Shown here: piece by piece, positions 40,818-50,600 of the stretch | Layout of the letters: the number at the start of each line of letters is the position of its first letter | How positions within the stretch are numbered: position 1 is the first letter of the stretch | Source of the DNA: Marivita sp. XM-24bin2 | Lineage (GTDB): Bacteria; Pseudomonadota; Alphaproteobacteria; Rhodobacterales; Rhodobacteraceae | Reading direction: 5' to 3' | DNA length: 64,000 bases | NCBI GenBank assembly: GCA_003149565.1 | Contig: QCWH01000018.1 | Coordinates: 1-64,000, forward strand | Made by a program: the position numbers and the translations under genes | Notes under the pieces: model-generated | Told to the model about the DNA's origin: nothing | What the model saw: only the letters and a program-made list of their open reading frames with translations | The model's database searches: none

Positions 40818-42112
40818 CACGAGCTCCGGTAGACCGAGGTTCCACTGACGAAAGTTTCAAGGACCTTACCCTGCAAGCGCGCGCCGTCAAAGGGCGTGTT
40901 TTTCGACTTTGATTTGAGCTTGAACCGGTCGAGCACAATGGGCTTGTCCGGATCAAACAGCACCAGATCAGCTGGCGCGCCTTTGCTCAGGCGTCCGCAG
41001 TCAAGGCCAAGCCGCTTGGCCGGATTCAACGACAGTGCGCGGAACAGCGTCGGCAGGTCCAGATCGCCGGAATGGTAAAGCCGCATCAGCACTGGCAGCA
41101 TGGTTTCCAATCCGACAGCGCCGCTGGCAGCTTCCTCAAACGGCAGGCGCTTGCTTTCCTCGTCCTGCGGGGTGTGGAAAGATCCGATCACGTCGATCAG
41201 GCCGGACTTGACCGCCTCGACGACCGCTTGACGGTCATCCTCCGCGCGCAGCGGCGGCTTGACCTTAAAGAACGTGCGGTAGTCGGCAACGTCATACTCA
41301 TTAAGCGTCAGATGGTGCATTGAGACACCCGCTGTCACGTCGAACCCGTTGCGCTTGGCCCGTTCCAGCGCGGGCAGGGCCCGGGTCGTGGTGATCTGGT
41401 CGGCATGGTAACGCACCCCGGTCATTTCGACCAAGGCGATGTCGCGGTCGATCCCCATACGCTCTGCCATCGGGGTGACGCTTGGTAAACCCCGCAGCGA
41501 TGCGAATTTGCCCGACGTCGTCGCCGCCCCGGCAGATAGGTTCGGTTCCTGCGGGTGACCAACAACCAACGCACCCAACGCACGGGCATAGGTCATGGCA
41601 CGGCTGAGCACCTTGGTGTCCCGCACCACTCGGTCGCAATCGGTGAAGGCGACGGCCCCGGCATCCATCAGGAAGCCGATCTCGGTCATCTCGCGCCCGT
41701 CACGGCCCTTGGTCAATGCGGCCATCGGCAAAACATGCACGGGTGCAGCCTCATTGGCGCGCCGCCGCACAAATTCAAGCGCTTCGGGCGTGTCGATCGA
41801 CGGTGTCGTGTCGGGCCGTGTGACGATCGTGGTCACACCGCCTGCGGCCGCAGCCTGACCGGCAGAGCCATAGCTTTCCTTGTGGCGCTCACCGGGTTCG
41901 CAGATTTTGACGCCGATATCGACGATGCCCGGAGCAAGGTATTTTCCACCCGCATCCCGGCGGTTCTCTGTTGGAACTGTATCTGTGCTGATGTCCGGCA
42001 ACGGTGTGTCGAAGACTTCGGCAATCACGCCATTGCGCAACAGAATTGCACCCGGTTTGACGCAGGCAGTTTCAGGATCGACCAAACGGGCATTTGTGAT
42101 CAAAAGGGTCAT
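40817..42112 (-). CDS. Non-catalytic dihydroorotase homologue (PyrC', pseudo-DHOase)
   Basis: Dihydroorotase-family protein of 431 residues that has lost metal-binding residues. Where active enzymes have an HxH motif (VDxHVHLREPG), this one reads VDIGVKICEPG; where they have DHAPH it reads GSFHTPQ. The HHL segment (SMHHLTLNE) remains. Such inactive PyrC proteins pair with class A aspartate carbamoyltransferases as structural partners, for example in Pseudomonas. It lies in one operon with pyrB, so this role is likely. An active dihydroorotase must be encoded elsewhere. Confidence 0.85.
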   Translation of the reverse strand: MTLLITNARLVDPETACVKPGAILLRNGVIAEVFDTPLPDISTDTVPTENRRDAGGKYLAPGIVDIGVKICEPGERHKESYGSAGQAAAAGGVTTIVTRPDTTPSIDTPEALEFVRRRANEAAPVHVLPMAALTKGRDGREMTEIGFLMDAGAVAFTDCDRVVRDTKVLSRAMTYARALGALVVGHPQEPNLSAGAATTSGKFASLRGLPSVTPMAERMGIDRDIALVEMTGVRYHADQITTTRALPALERAKRNGFDVTAGVSMHHLTLNEYDVADYRTFFKVKPPLRAEDDRQAVVEAVKSGLIDVIGSFHTPQDEESKRLPFEEAASGAVGLETMLPVLMRLYHSGDLDLPTLFRALSLNPAKRLGLDCGRLSKGAPADLVLFDPDKPIVLDRFKLKSKSKNTPFDGARLQGKVLETFVSGTSVYRSS

Positions 42113-42113
42113 G

Positions 42114-42503
42114 TCACGCCGCCTTTTTCTGTCGCGCTGCGTTGATCTGCGCGATCACCGCGTTTGGGTCCGGTTGATACTTGATCAGATGCTTGTCACC
42201 AGATTTTGTGACGATCTGGACTGCCCCGGCGATGGTGCGAAGCTTGCTGATGTCTTCGAACCGGGCCGTGCGCCCATACGGTCCCTTTAACCCGACTGAG
42301 GACATCGTCCAGACCTCGTCCATCACTTCGTCAGCCAGATACCACCCGCGCAGTGCCACCGCCGCAAAACCGCCAACCGCACCGGTCCAGATATGCGGGT
42401 TGCCAAGCACCCAGAGGATCAACATACCCGCCGCCATTGCGATGGCGGTCATCACAGCATGCGCGCGGAGATAGGTGGACATTTCGGGCTTGAATTCGAT
42501 CAT
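42114..42503 (-). CDS. Small membrane protein with PH-like C-terminal part (pyr operon)
   Basis: Unrecognised protein of 129 residues. Two hydrophobic segments near the N-terminus (MTAIAMAAGMLILWVLG and TGAVGGFAAVALRGWYLAD) are followed by a soluble part VWTMSSVGLKGPYGRTARFEDISKLRTIAGAVQIVTKSG that looks like a bacterial PH-type fold. It ends 1 bp before the pyrC' start and belongs to the pyr operon. Function unknown. Confidence 0.7.
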   Translation of the reverse strand: MIEFKPEMSTYLRAHAVMTAIAMAAGMLILWVLGNPHIWTGAVGGFAAVALRGWYLADEVMDEVWTMSSVGLKGPYGRTARFEDISKLRTIAGAVQIVTKSGDKHLIKYQPDPNAVIAQINAARQKKAA

Positions 42504-42521
42504 AAGGGGTTAAGCGAACAG

Positions 42522-43070
42522 TCAGTTTAGCATGAATTTGGCAAGGATGATCCCGACGGCGATCAACACGAAAAGAGAGACGGCGACCCAAAGTCCTGTG
42601 TTCGATTTTTGCGACCTGCTGGGCCCAGATTGTCCGATTGTGCCAGCAGCTGATTTGCTTCGGATTGGCGCGCCGCTGCCTGCAGGTTTGGGTTCGTTGA
42701 AGGTCCCGACCCAGCGCAAAGGCGATGCGATGGCGAGGTGCTGTTCGGTTTGGTCGAACGCCTGCGAAGGCAATATCAACACATGACCATTCAGCTCGTC
42801 CAAACGGGCGCGCATGTCCTCGAAATCCTGCCCGGTAACATCATGCGCATTGCTCAGATATTGAGACAGGGTCATGTCCCCAAGGTCGCGAATGTCGACC
42901 ACTTCGACAAACGCCGATCGAAGGGACTTTGCTCCAAGAGCATATTGCAACGGCCATTCACCCGTTCCGGCCTGTGTCGTGAAACGCTCAATGGCTTCGC
43001 GGGGCAGATCAATGTGAAAGACTCGCACTACGCCCCGTTCGCTGCTTTTGATGTGCATGCGCGTGCTCAT
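42522..43070 (-). CDS. Tail-anchored protein coupled to pyrB
   Basis: Unrecognised protein of 182 residues. An N-terminal soluble domain of about 120 residues ([21 protein letters not shown], then [20 protein letters not shown]) is followed by a Ser/Gly/Pro-rich linker and one C-terminal helix ([20 protein letters not shown]). It looks like a tail-anchored membrane protein. Its start overlaps the pyrB stop (ATGA). Similar genes next to pyrB in this lineage are, as I recall, sometimes mislabelled as ATCase; nothing in the sequence supports that. Confidence 0.7.
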   Translation of the reverse strand: MSTRMHIKSSERGVVRVFHIDLPREAIERFTTQAGTGEWPLQYALGAKSLRSAFVEVVDIRDLGDMTLSQYLSNAHDVTGQDFEDMRARLDELNGHVLILPSQAFDQTEQHLAIASPLRWVGTFNEPKPAGSGAPIRSKSAAGTIGQSGPSRSQKSNTGLWVAVSLFVLIAVGIILAKFMLN

Positions 43071-44029
43071 ACCATCACACTCTTGGGCTGTGCCGCGCGC
43101 CGATCCCGTAAGGATCGGGCCAACAGGTCCATTGCCGCCATACGGACGGCAACACCCATTTCCACCTGCTCCTGAATGACCGACCGGTTGATGTCGTCCG
43201 CCAAAGTGCCGTCAATTTCGACGCCTCGGTTCATCGGTCCGGGATGCATGATGATTGCATCATCTTTGGCAAAGCCAAGCTTTTCAGCGTCGAGACCATA
43301 TCGGTGATAATATTCACGCTCCGATGGGATGAAACCACCGTCCATGCGCTCTTTCTGGAGCCGTAGCATCATCACCACGTCGACGTCTTTCAGACCTTCG
43401 CGCATGTCCTCGAAGACTTCGACCCCAAACTCTCCAATGCCCGACGGCATCAATGTCGGAGGGCCGACCAGCCGCACGCGGTTTTCCATCTTGCCCAGCA
43501 GCAGGATGTTGGACCGCGCCACACGGCTATGGGCAATGTCGCCACAGATGGCAATTGACAGGCGATGCAACCGGCCCTTCGCGCGACGAATGGTCAGCGC
43601 GTCCAGCAGCGCTTGCGTCGGATGTTCATGCTTGCCGTCGCCAGCGTTGAGAACCGCACAGTTTACCTTTTGCGACAGCAGGTCCACCGCTCCCGAATGC
43701 GGGTGACGCACAACAAGCAGATCGGGATGCATTGCGTTCAAAGTCAGCGCAGTGTCGATCAGGGTTTCACCCTTTTTCACCGACGACGCCTCCATCGCCA
43801 TATTCATCACATCCGCGCCAAGACGCTTGCCTGCCAGTTCAAAACTGGCCTGCGTCCGGGTGGAGTTTTCGAAGAACATGTTGATCTGCGTCATCCCCGC
43901 CAGAACATCCGTGCTGGGGGTCCGTTTGCGGTTTCGGTCCGCATATTGGTCCGACAGATCCAACAAAGCGGTAATCTCATCAGGACGCAGGGGTTCGATC
44001 CCAAGCAGGTGTCTTTGTGTGAAATTCAT
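43067..44029 (-). CDS. pyrB: Aspartate carbamoyltransferase catalytic subunit PyrB
   Basis: First committed step of pyrimidine synthesis; 320 residues. Carbamoyl-phosphate motif [20 protein letters not shown], then [12 protein letters not shown], and the aspartate-site region [10 protein letters not shown] and [11 protein letters not shown] are intact. GAGG lies 7 nt before the ATG at 44029; the open frame continues upstream to 44101 without an SD. It heads a minus-strand operon: pyrB, tail-anchored protein, PH-like membrane protein, pyrC', plsY. No pyrI-type regulatory subunit is present. Confidence 0.94.
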   Translation of the reverse strand: MNFTQRHLLGIEPLRPDEITALLDLSDQYADRNRKRTPSTDVLAGMTQINMFFENSTRTQASFELAGKRLGADVMNMAMEASSVKKGETLIDTALTLNAMHPDLLVVRHPHSGAVDLLSQKVNCAVLNAGDGKHEHPTQALLDALTIRRAKGRLHRLSIAICGDIAHSRVARSNILLLGKMENRVRLVGPPTLMPSGIGEFGVEVFEDMREGLKDVDVVMMLRLQKERMDGGFIPSEREYYHRYGLDAEKLGFAKDDAIIMHPGPMNRGVEIDGTLADDINRSVIQEQVEMGVAVRMAAMDLLARSLRDRRAAQPKSVMV

Positions 44030-44164
44030 TCTCTGCCTCAGAACGCTGGCGATTTGCTTATAGGCAGGCACTGCCATGCCAGCAAGCGGACTCGTTGGCA
44101 CATGCCTGCTCTCGGTCCCATCACAATATGTAGAATGTGTTGCAGTTTTTTCGCCTTCATCTGG

Positions 44165-44193
44165 TTGACGATCAACATATGCGTGTCTAACCT
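44165..44193 (+). promoter_or_regulatory. Promoter candidate for the lipoprotein gene
   Basis: TTGACG (44165-44170), 17-nt spacer, TAACCT (44188-44193), 28 bp before the ATG. It lies in the 191-bp divergent region between pyrB and the lipoprotein gene. Confidence 0.4.
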
Positions 44194-44220
44194 GAAAATT
44201 ACTGCATCTTTGGGGTAATC

Positions 44221-44709
44221 ATGAAATTTAACAGTAGCTTAACCGGCCTCTTTTTGGGGGCGAGTGTCCTTTTGTCGGCATGTGCTGAGCAAGCCCAGCG
44301 CGTTCCGGCTTCCTACATCCCGAGCATCATTTACCGGGGTGCAAGCTGCCACGAACTTTATCAGGAACGTGTCAAACTGGCAGGCTATGTAAGGCACATC
44401 ACGGCAGAGCAGCGAAATGCCGCGCAATCCGACACGGTATTCGTAACGGCCAGCGCGTTGATCTTCTGGCCTGCGATCTTTGCGCTGCCCATCAGCGTGG
44501 ATCAGTCCGCTCAGCTGGCGACGGCACGCGGTCATTACGATGCGCTGTCAAAGGCGATGGTTGAGCAGAACTGCATCCGTGGTGCGGGTCCGGCACATGT
44601 TCCGGTGACATCACCAAAGGGCGATGTGACACCGGCGCCGACCTACTCTGCGCCCGAACCCATATTGCCCAACTGGAAGCGTTACCCGGGTCAATTCCCA
44701 CCGCTTTGA
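44221..44709 (+). CDS. Putative lipoprotein
   Basis: Unrecognised protein of 162 residues with a lipoprotein signal peptide and lipobox LLSAC (cleavage before Cys21). The mature part has a cysteine in GASCHELYQERVKLAGYV, a hydrophobic segment FVTASALIFWPAIFALPIS, and a proline-rich C-terminus. The layout resembles small alphaproteobacterial envelope lipoproteins. It is followed by a long hairpin and a UDG gene. Confidence 0.7.
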   Translation: MKFNSSLTGLFLGASVLLSACAEQAQRVPASYIPSIIYRGASCHELYQERVKLAGYVRHITAEQRNAAQSDTVFVTASALIFWPAIFALPISVDQSAQLATARGHYDALSKAMVEQNCIRGAGPAHVPVTSPKGDVTPAPTYSAPEPILPNWKRYPGQFPPL

Positions 44710-44714
44710 TATCA

Positions 44715-44756
44715 TACCCCGGCATGCCCGCTTTTGCGTGCGCGTTTGCCGGGGTA
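44715..44756. repeat. Long hairpin between the lipoprotein gene and UDG gene
   Basis: Arms TACCCCGGCA (44715-44724) and TGCCGGGGTA (44747-44756) are perfect; the loop contains a second, imperfect stem GCCCGC-TTTT-GCGTGC. It has no T-tract, and the UDG start follows 9 bp later. Confidence 0.65.
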
Positions 44757-44765
44757 CAAAGCCGC

Positions 44766-45554
44766 ATGGATTCGCAGATTGACTGGCATGCGGCACGCGC
44801 TGCTCTCGAATGGCAGATGGAAATGGGGGTGACCGAGACGATCTCGGACATCCCGATCAATCGCTTTGAGCAAATGCAGCCACCACCCAAAGCGGGTGTG
44901 GGACCCGGCGTCGCCGCACCGGCGGTACCCGTGCAGCCGGCGCCTGCCACAGACCCGGTTGCAGAGGCCGAGGTGGCCGCTGAGGCGTGTTCCGATCTTG
45001 CCGCTTTAAAGGCCGCATTGGCAGCCTATCCTCATTGCGAATTGCGCAAAGGCGCGCGCAATCTTGTCTTCTCTGACGGTGTGCCGGGCGCTCGTGTGAT
45101 GATCGTTGGAGAGGCTCCGGGCCGCGATGAAGACCGGATCGGCAAACCTTTTGTCGGACGTGCCGGTCAGCTTTTGGACAAGATGCTGGCGGCGATCGAT
45201 CTGGGAAGAGACCCCGACGGGAGAAACGCGGTCTACATCACCAATGTCCTGCCTTGGCGTCCGCCGCAGAACCGGGATCCGAAACCTGATGAAATCGCCA
45301 TGATGTTGCCCTTTCTGAAGCGACACATCGCATTAACCAAACCCGACGTGCTGGTCGTCATGGGCAATGTCTCGTGTCAGGCGCTTCTCGGCAAACGCGG
45401 CATCACCCGGCTGCGCGGACAATGGGCTGAGGTCGACGGTTTGCCCGCAATTCCAATGTTTCACCCGGCCTATCTGCTGCGCAACCCAGCCGCCAAGCGC
45501 GAGGCCTGGGCCGACCTGCTCGACCTGCAGGCGCGCCTGACCAAGAAAGACTGA
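44766..45554 (+). CDS. Uracil-DNA glycosylase, family 4-like
   Basis: DNA repair glycosylase of 262 residues removing uracil. Motif A GEAPGRDEDRIGKPFVGRAGQLLD and the late motif HPAYLLRNP are intact, with TNVLPWRPPQNRDP between. An N-terminal extension (about 90 residues, proline/alanine-rich) precedes the core. The cysteine pattern at the core start (CSDLA...YPHCELRKGARNLVF) differs from the classical CxxC, so the iron-sulfur cluster is uncertain. The ATG at 44766 is chosen; an earlier start at 44706 would lie across the hairpin. Confidence 0.82.
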   Translation: MDSQIDWHAARAALEWQMEMGVTETISDIPINRFEQMQPPPKAGVGPGVAAPAVPVQPAPATDPVAEAEVAAEACSDLAALKAALAAYPHCELRKGARNLVFSDGVPGARVMIVGEAPGRDEDRIGKPFVGRAGQLLDKMLAAIDLGRDPDGRNAVYITNVLPWRPPQNRDPKPDEIAMMLPFLKRHIALTKPDVLVVMGNVSCQALLGKRGITRLRGQWAEVDGLPAIPMFHPAYLLRNPAAKREAWADLLDLQARLTKKD

Positions 45555-45557
45555 ACC

Positions 45558-46100
45558 ATGAGCCGTATCGACGAAAGCAAAGACTTCCTGCCTATCCGGA
45601 TCGCCGTGCTGACGGTCAGCGATACGCGATCGCTCGACGAAGACCGCTCCGGCGACACGCTGGTGGGCCGGATCGAAGGCGCTGGGCATATCGTTGCGGA
45701 TCGAAAGATCATTCACGACGAACGTGAGGAGATCGCAGCTCAACTGCGGGAGTGGTGCGATGAGCCGGAGATCGACGTGGTTATCTCAACCGGTGGCACA
45801 GGTTTGACCGGACGTGATGTAACCGTCGAGGCGCATCGCGATGTCTACGAAAAAGAAATCGACGCATTTGGCACCGTGTTCACGATGGTTTCGTTCAAAA
45901 AGATCGGCACAAGCGCCGTTCAAAGCCGCGCAACGGGCGGTGTGCGCAACGGAACCTACCTCTTTGCACTGCCCGGCAGCCCCGGCGCCTGCAAGGACGC
46001 ATGGGACGAAATCCTGAGCCTGCAGCTCGATTATCGGCACCGTCCTTGTAACTTTGTCGAGATTTTACCGCGATTGGACGAGCATCTGCGACGGAAATAG
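45558..46100 (+). CDS. moaB: Molybdenum cofactor biosynthesis protein MoaB
   Basis: MogA/MoaB-family protein (180 residues) that adenylylates molybdopterin, or fills the equivalent role, in Moco synthesis. The motifs IAVLTVSDTRSLDEDRSGD, VVISTGGTGLTGRDVT and ALPGSPGACKDAWDEIL are intact. It begins 3 bp after the UDG stop. No other moa/moe genes are in the window. Confidence 0.9.
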   Translation: MSRIDESKDFLPIRIAVLTVSDTRSLDEDRSGDTLVGRIEGAGHIVADRKIIHDEREEIAAQLREWCDEPEIDVVISTGGTGLTGRDVTVEAHRDVYEKEIDAFGTVFTMVSFKKIGTSAVQSRATGGVRNGTYLFALPGSPGACKDAWDEILSLQLDYRHRPCNFVEILPRLDEHLRRK

Positions 46101-46191
46101 CCGTATTCTTCGTGTAACGAAGCGCATGGTTATTGGAAAACAGCGCCTTGTGGCTACCTGTTAGTCATGCCGTCAAAGAGGATTGTCGCAC

Positions 46192-47649
46192 ATGCGGTTT
46201 TTACGCCGTAGCCTGACAGGGCTTTTCTTGCTGTCGCTGACCCTCGGTCTGCTTGCTTATGCCGGGGTGCAGGTACGGGACGCCGTTCAAGACCGAATGG
46301 CGCAGGAGCCGCGCAGCTTCCCACAGCGCGAACGGGTCTTTGCCGTCAATGTTGTCGCCGCAGATTTCGAAACCGTAACGCCTGTTCTCACAGCCTTTGG
46401 CCAGATTGAGAGCGTGCGCACATTGGAATTGCGTGCAGCGACAGGAGGGCGCGTGATCGAAATTGCTCCAGACTTCGTCGAAGGCGGCACCGTGACCGAA
46501 GGTCAGGTGCTCGTCCGGCTCGACCCTACAGATGCAGAGGCAGTGCTGCAGCGTGTTCAAAGCGACATCCTTGATGCCGAAGCGGAACAGCGCGAAGCAG
46601 AGCGCGCGTTGGTACTTGCGCGCGATGAATTGCTTGCGGCCGAGGAACAGGCAACCCTGCGGGAACGCGCCTACCAGCGGCAGGTCGACCTGCAGGATCG
46701 CGGTGTCGGCACGGCGGCTGCCGTCGAGGTTGCAGAGCTTGCCGCTGCGCAAGCGCGGCAGGCGGTGCTCTCAAGACGGCAGGCGGTCGCACAAGCCGAA
46801 GCGCGCATTGATCAGGCGACCACACGCTTGTCCCGTGCCGTGATTGCCGAGGCCGAAGCCAAGCGCCGTCTGGACGACACGATCATCACGGCTGATTTCT
46901 CGGGAACTCTTGCAGATGTGTCCGTCGTGCAAGGGCGTTTGGTATCTTCGAATGAACAACTGGCCCGTCTGATCGACGCCGATGCGCTTGAAGTGGCGTT
47001 CCGCGTTTCCACCCAGCAATTCGCCCGGCTCTTGAACGAGGACGGCCAACTCACTGAATCAGACGTTACTGTCGTGCTGGATGTGTTTGGCACAAACCTC
47101 ACCGCCACGGGCACGCTCAGCCGCGCCGGGGCCGCCGTGGGCGACGGCCAGACCGGGCGTCAATTGTTCGCAACGCTGAACAGTGCCCCGGGCTTCCGTC
47201 CTGGCGACTTCGTCACGGTTCAGATCGAAGAGCCGCCGCTTGCCAATGTAGCACGTCTCCCGGCCTCGGCCCTGAACGCGGCGAATGAGGTGCTGGTCGT
47301 TGCCGAGGATGATCGGCTGGACGTGGTGTCGGTGACCCTCCTCAGACGTCAAGGCGATGATGTTTTGGTTCGAGCCGAAGACCTGCAAGGCCGAGAGGTC
47401 GTCGCGGAACGCACACCGCTGCTGGGTGCGGGCATCAAGGTGCGCCCGTTGCGCGATGCCGGACAGGCCGCGCCAGAAGAGCCCGAGATGCTCGAACTTA
47501 CCGAAGAACGCCGCGCCCGGCTCACGGCCTTCGTGCAGGCAAATACCCGGATGCCCGAGGAAGCGCGACAGCGCATTCTGCAGCAGTTGTCTCAGGGCGC
47601 GGTGCCTGCACAGGTCGTCGAACGCATCGAATCCCGGATGGGAGGCTAG
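46192..47649 (+). CDS. RND efflux periplasmic adaptor (membrane fusion protein)
   Basis: Adaptor subunit of 485 residues. An N-terminal signal/anchor helix (SLTGLFLLSLTLGLLAYAGV) is followed by the first lipoyl half (LRAATGGRVIEIAPDFVEGGTV), a long coiled-coil hairpin (about 110-220, rich in Ala/Glu/Arg), the second lipoyl half and the beta-barrel. A C-terminal extension of about 70 residues (from EEPEMLELTEERRARL) is unusual for the family. AGAGGA precedes the ATG at 46192. It is in an operon with the permease 3 bp downstream; no TolC-type gene is adjacent. Confidence 0.88.
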   Translation: MRFLRRSLTGLFLLSLTLGLLAYAGVQVRDAVQDRMAQEPRSFPQRERVFAVNVVAADFETVTPVLTAFGQIESVRTLELRAATGGRVIEIAPDFVEGGTVTEGQVLVRLDPTDAEAVLQRVQSDILDAEAEQREAERALVLARDELLAAEEQATLRERAYQRQVDLQDRGVGTAAAVEVAELAAAQARQAVLSRRQAVAQAEARIDQATTRLSRAVIAEAEAKRRLDDTIITADFSGTLADVSVVQGRLVSSNEQLARLIDADALEVAFRVSTQQFARLLNEDGQLTESDVTVVLDVFGTNLTATGTLSRAGAAVGDGQTGRQLFATLNSAPGFRPGDFVTVQIEEPPLANVARLPASALNAANEVLVVAEDDRLDVVSVTLLRRQGDDVLVRAEDLQGREVVAERTPLLGAGIKVRPLRDAGQAAPEEPEMLELTEERRARLTAFVQANTRMPEEARQRILQQLSQGAVPAQVVERIESRMGG

Positions 47650-47652
47650 GCC

Positions 47653-50600
47653 ATGGCACGTGCGCTATCAGGTCGGGCAGGCGGCATCCTCAGCTATTTC
47701 GTGCGTCACAGGACCGTGGCGAACCTGCTGCTGATCCTGTTGCTTGCGGCCGGAGCCGTCTCGATTCCCAATATGCGCGCGCAATTCTTTCCGGATGTGG
47801 TCGTCGATGATGTTGATGTCTCGGTCGTCTGGGCCGGGGCCGGGGCCGAAGATGTGGATCGCGGCATCGTTCAGGTGCTGGAACCGGCTGTTCTGGCCGT
47901 CGAAGGCGTAGAAAGTTCTGAGGCCACATCGCGCGAGGGGCGGGCCAGCATCCGGCTCGAATTTGAACCCGGCTGGGACATGTCGCGCGCTGCCGACGAT
48001 GTGAAGACCGCTATTGACGCCGTCTCAACCCTGCCCGCCGATGCCGAAGACCCGGTGATCCGGCGTGGGGGCTGGCGCGACCGGGTCACCGACCTTGTGA
48101 TCACAGGCCCTGTTGGCGTCGATCAATTGGCGCGATTTGCCGATGAACTTTCCGCGCGACTCTTTGCCGAAGGTGTCACCCGCACCACCATTCGCGGATT
48201 GTCCGCCCCGCGCACCGTGATCGAAGTCCCCTCGGCCAATCTGATCGCATTTGACATCTCGATGCGTGAGATCGCCGATGCCATCGCGCAAGAGGTTGAT
48301 GCCGATCCAGCGGGCGATGTTGGCAACGCCAACACTCGTGTCCGAACCGGTGTCGAAAAGCGGAGTGCAGATCAGATTGCCGATATTGCTCTGCGCTCCA
48401 ATCCGGATGGATCGAATCTCACTGTCGGTGATGTCGGCACAATCATCATCGAAGGCATTGACCGGCAGCGCAGCTACTTCGTCGGTGAAAACCCCGCCAT
48501 CTCCATCCGGGTCGATCGCAGTGACCAAGGCGACGCAATCGCTATTCAGCGCACAGTCGAAGAGGTGGCTGCGGAATTCGAATCTTCCCTGCCGGACGGT
48601 GTGACAGTCGATTTGATCCGCACCCGCGCCGAGGCCATCACGGGGCGACTGGATATCCTGCTGGATAACGGGCTGACGGGTCTTGGGCTTGTTGTGATGC
48701 TGTTGTTCCTCTTCCTGAACGCCCGCACGGCGTTCTGGGTGGCGGCAGGTATTCCCGCCGCAATGATGGCGGCGATTGCCTTGATGTATGCTGCCGGGAT
48801 CACGCTCAATATGATCTCGCTTTTTGCGCTGATCATCACCTTGGGCATTGTCGTCGATGATGCCATCGTGGTCGGTGAACACGCAGATCATCTCGCCCGT
48901 ACCGGATTGCCCCCGGTCCAAGCGGCCGAGCACGCGGCGCAGCGTATGGCCCTGCCGGTCTTTGCGGCGACTCTGACAACGATTATCGCGTTCTTTGGCC
49001 TTGTTGCCATCGGTGGCCGGTTTGGTGATCTGATCGCGGACATCCCTTTCACGGTGATCGCCGTGCTGACCGCGTCGCTGATCGAATGCTTCCTGATCCT
49101 GCCGAACCACATGGCTCACGCCATCGCCCACAGCGCCAAGGAACACTGGTACGATATGCCCTCCCGCGTGGTGAACCGGGGCTTCCGTTGGATGCGCGAG
49201 ACTTTGTTCCGTCCGTTCATGGCGCTGATCATTCACGCGCGGTACGCCGTCTTGGCTGGCGCGGTTGTGCTGCTGGCTTCACAGGCGGCGCTTTTCATCC
49301 GGGGGGATGTGCAATGGCGGTTCTTCAATTCACCGGAACGAAGCTCAGTCACCGGCAACTTCGCGATGGCCCCCGGTGCCACCCGTGAAGACACCTTCGA
49401 GATGATGCGCATCTTCCAGAAATCGGTCGAGGACGTCGCCGAAAGCTTTAAAGAACGGCATGGCGTCAATCCCATCGACTATGTGATTGCCGAAGTTGGC
49501 GGCAACGCAGGACGCGGCATCGCAGGGGCCGACACCAAGGATGCCGACCAACTGGGCGGAATTTCCATCGAACTGATCGACGCAGACTTGCGACCTTTCT
49601 CCAGCCGCGCCTTTGTCAGTGAGTTGCAGGACAGCGTCCCGCGCCATCCTTTGGTTGAGACCATCAGTTTCCGCAGCTGGGGCAGCGGCCCTGCAAGTGA
49701 CGCGTTGGACGTGCAATTCTACGGAGCCAGCGCCGAAACACTGAAAGGCGCATCTGAGGACCTGAAGAATGCCTTGCTGCAATACCCCGAGGTCTCTGCG
49801 GTAGAGGACAACCTCTCCTACGACAAGGAAGAGTTAATCCTCGAGCTTACTCCGCAGGGGCAAGCACTGGGCTTTACCATCGACAGCCTTGGTCGGGTTC
49901 TTCGTGCGCGGTTGGGTGGTATCGAAGCGGCGACCTATCCCGATGGTCCGCGCAGTGCTGAAATCCGCGTGGAATTGCCCAGCGGCGAACTGACGGCGGA
50001 CTTTCTGGAACGCACACAGATGCGCACCCCCGAAGGTGCTTATGTGCAACTTGCCGATATCGTCAGTGTGGAGCGCCGCACGGGCTTTTCCACCGTACGC
50101 CGTGAAAATGGCATCCGTCTGATTTCGGTCACCGGAGATATTTCCGAAGACGATCCGGCCCGCGCCAATGATATCATGCTCGCGCTTGAGACAGAAATCC
50201 TTCCAACGATCGCCAGTGAACGCCAAGTCGAATATCGCCTCTCGGGTCTGAGCGAACAGGAAGGCGAATTCCTGAACGACGCGCGCACCGGCCTGATCCT
50301 GTCGCTTCTTGCGATCTACCTCGTGCTGTCGTGGGTCTTTGCCAGCTGGACCCGCCCGCTGGTGGTGATGTCGGTGATCCCGTTCGGACTTGTTGGCACA
50401 ATCTACGGTCATGCGGTCTGGGACGTGCCACTCAGTATGTTCACCGTTGTGGGACTGCTGGGGATGACCGGGATCATCATCAACGATTCCATCGTTCTAG
50501 TGACGACCATTGACGAAAAGGCAAAGGATCGGGGCCTCATCCCCTCGATCATTGACGGTGCCGCTGACCGCCTGCGTCCGGTGTTTCTGACGACCGCGAC

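Noticed and set aside
48025..49236. A 403-codon minus-strand open frame opposite the RND permease
   Set aside because: Antisense shadow; composition follows the permease codons and there is no SD.
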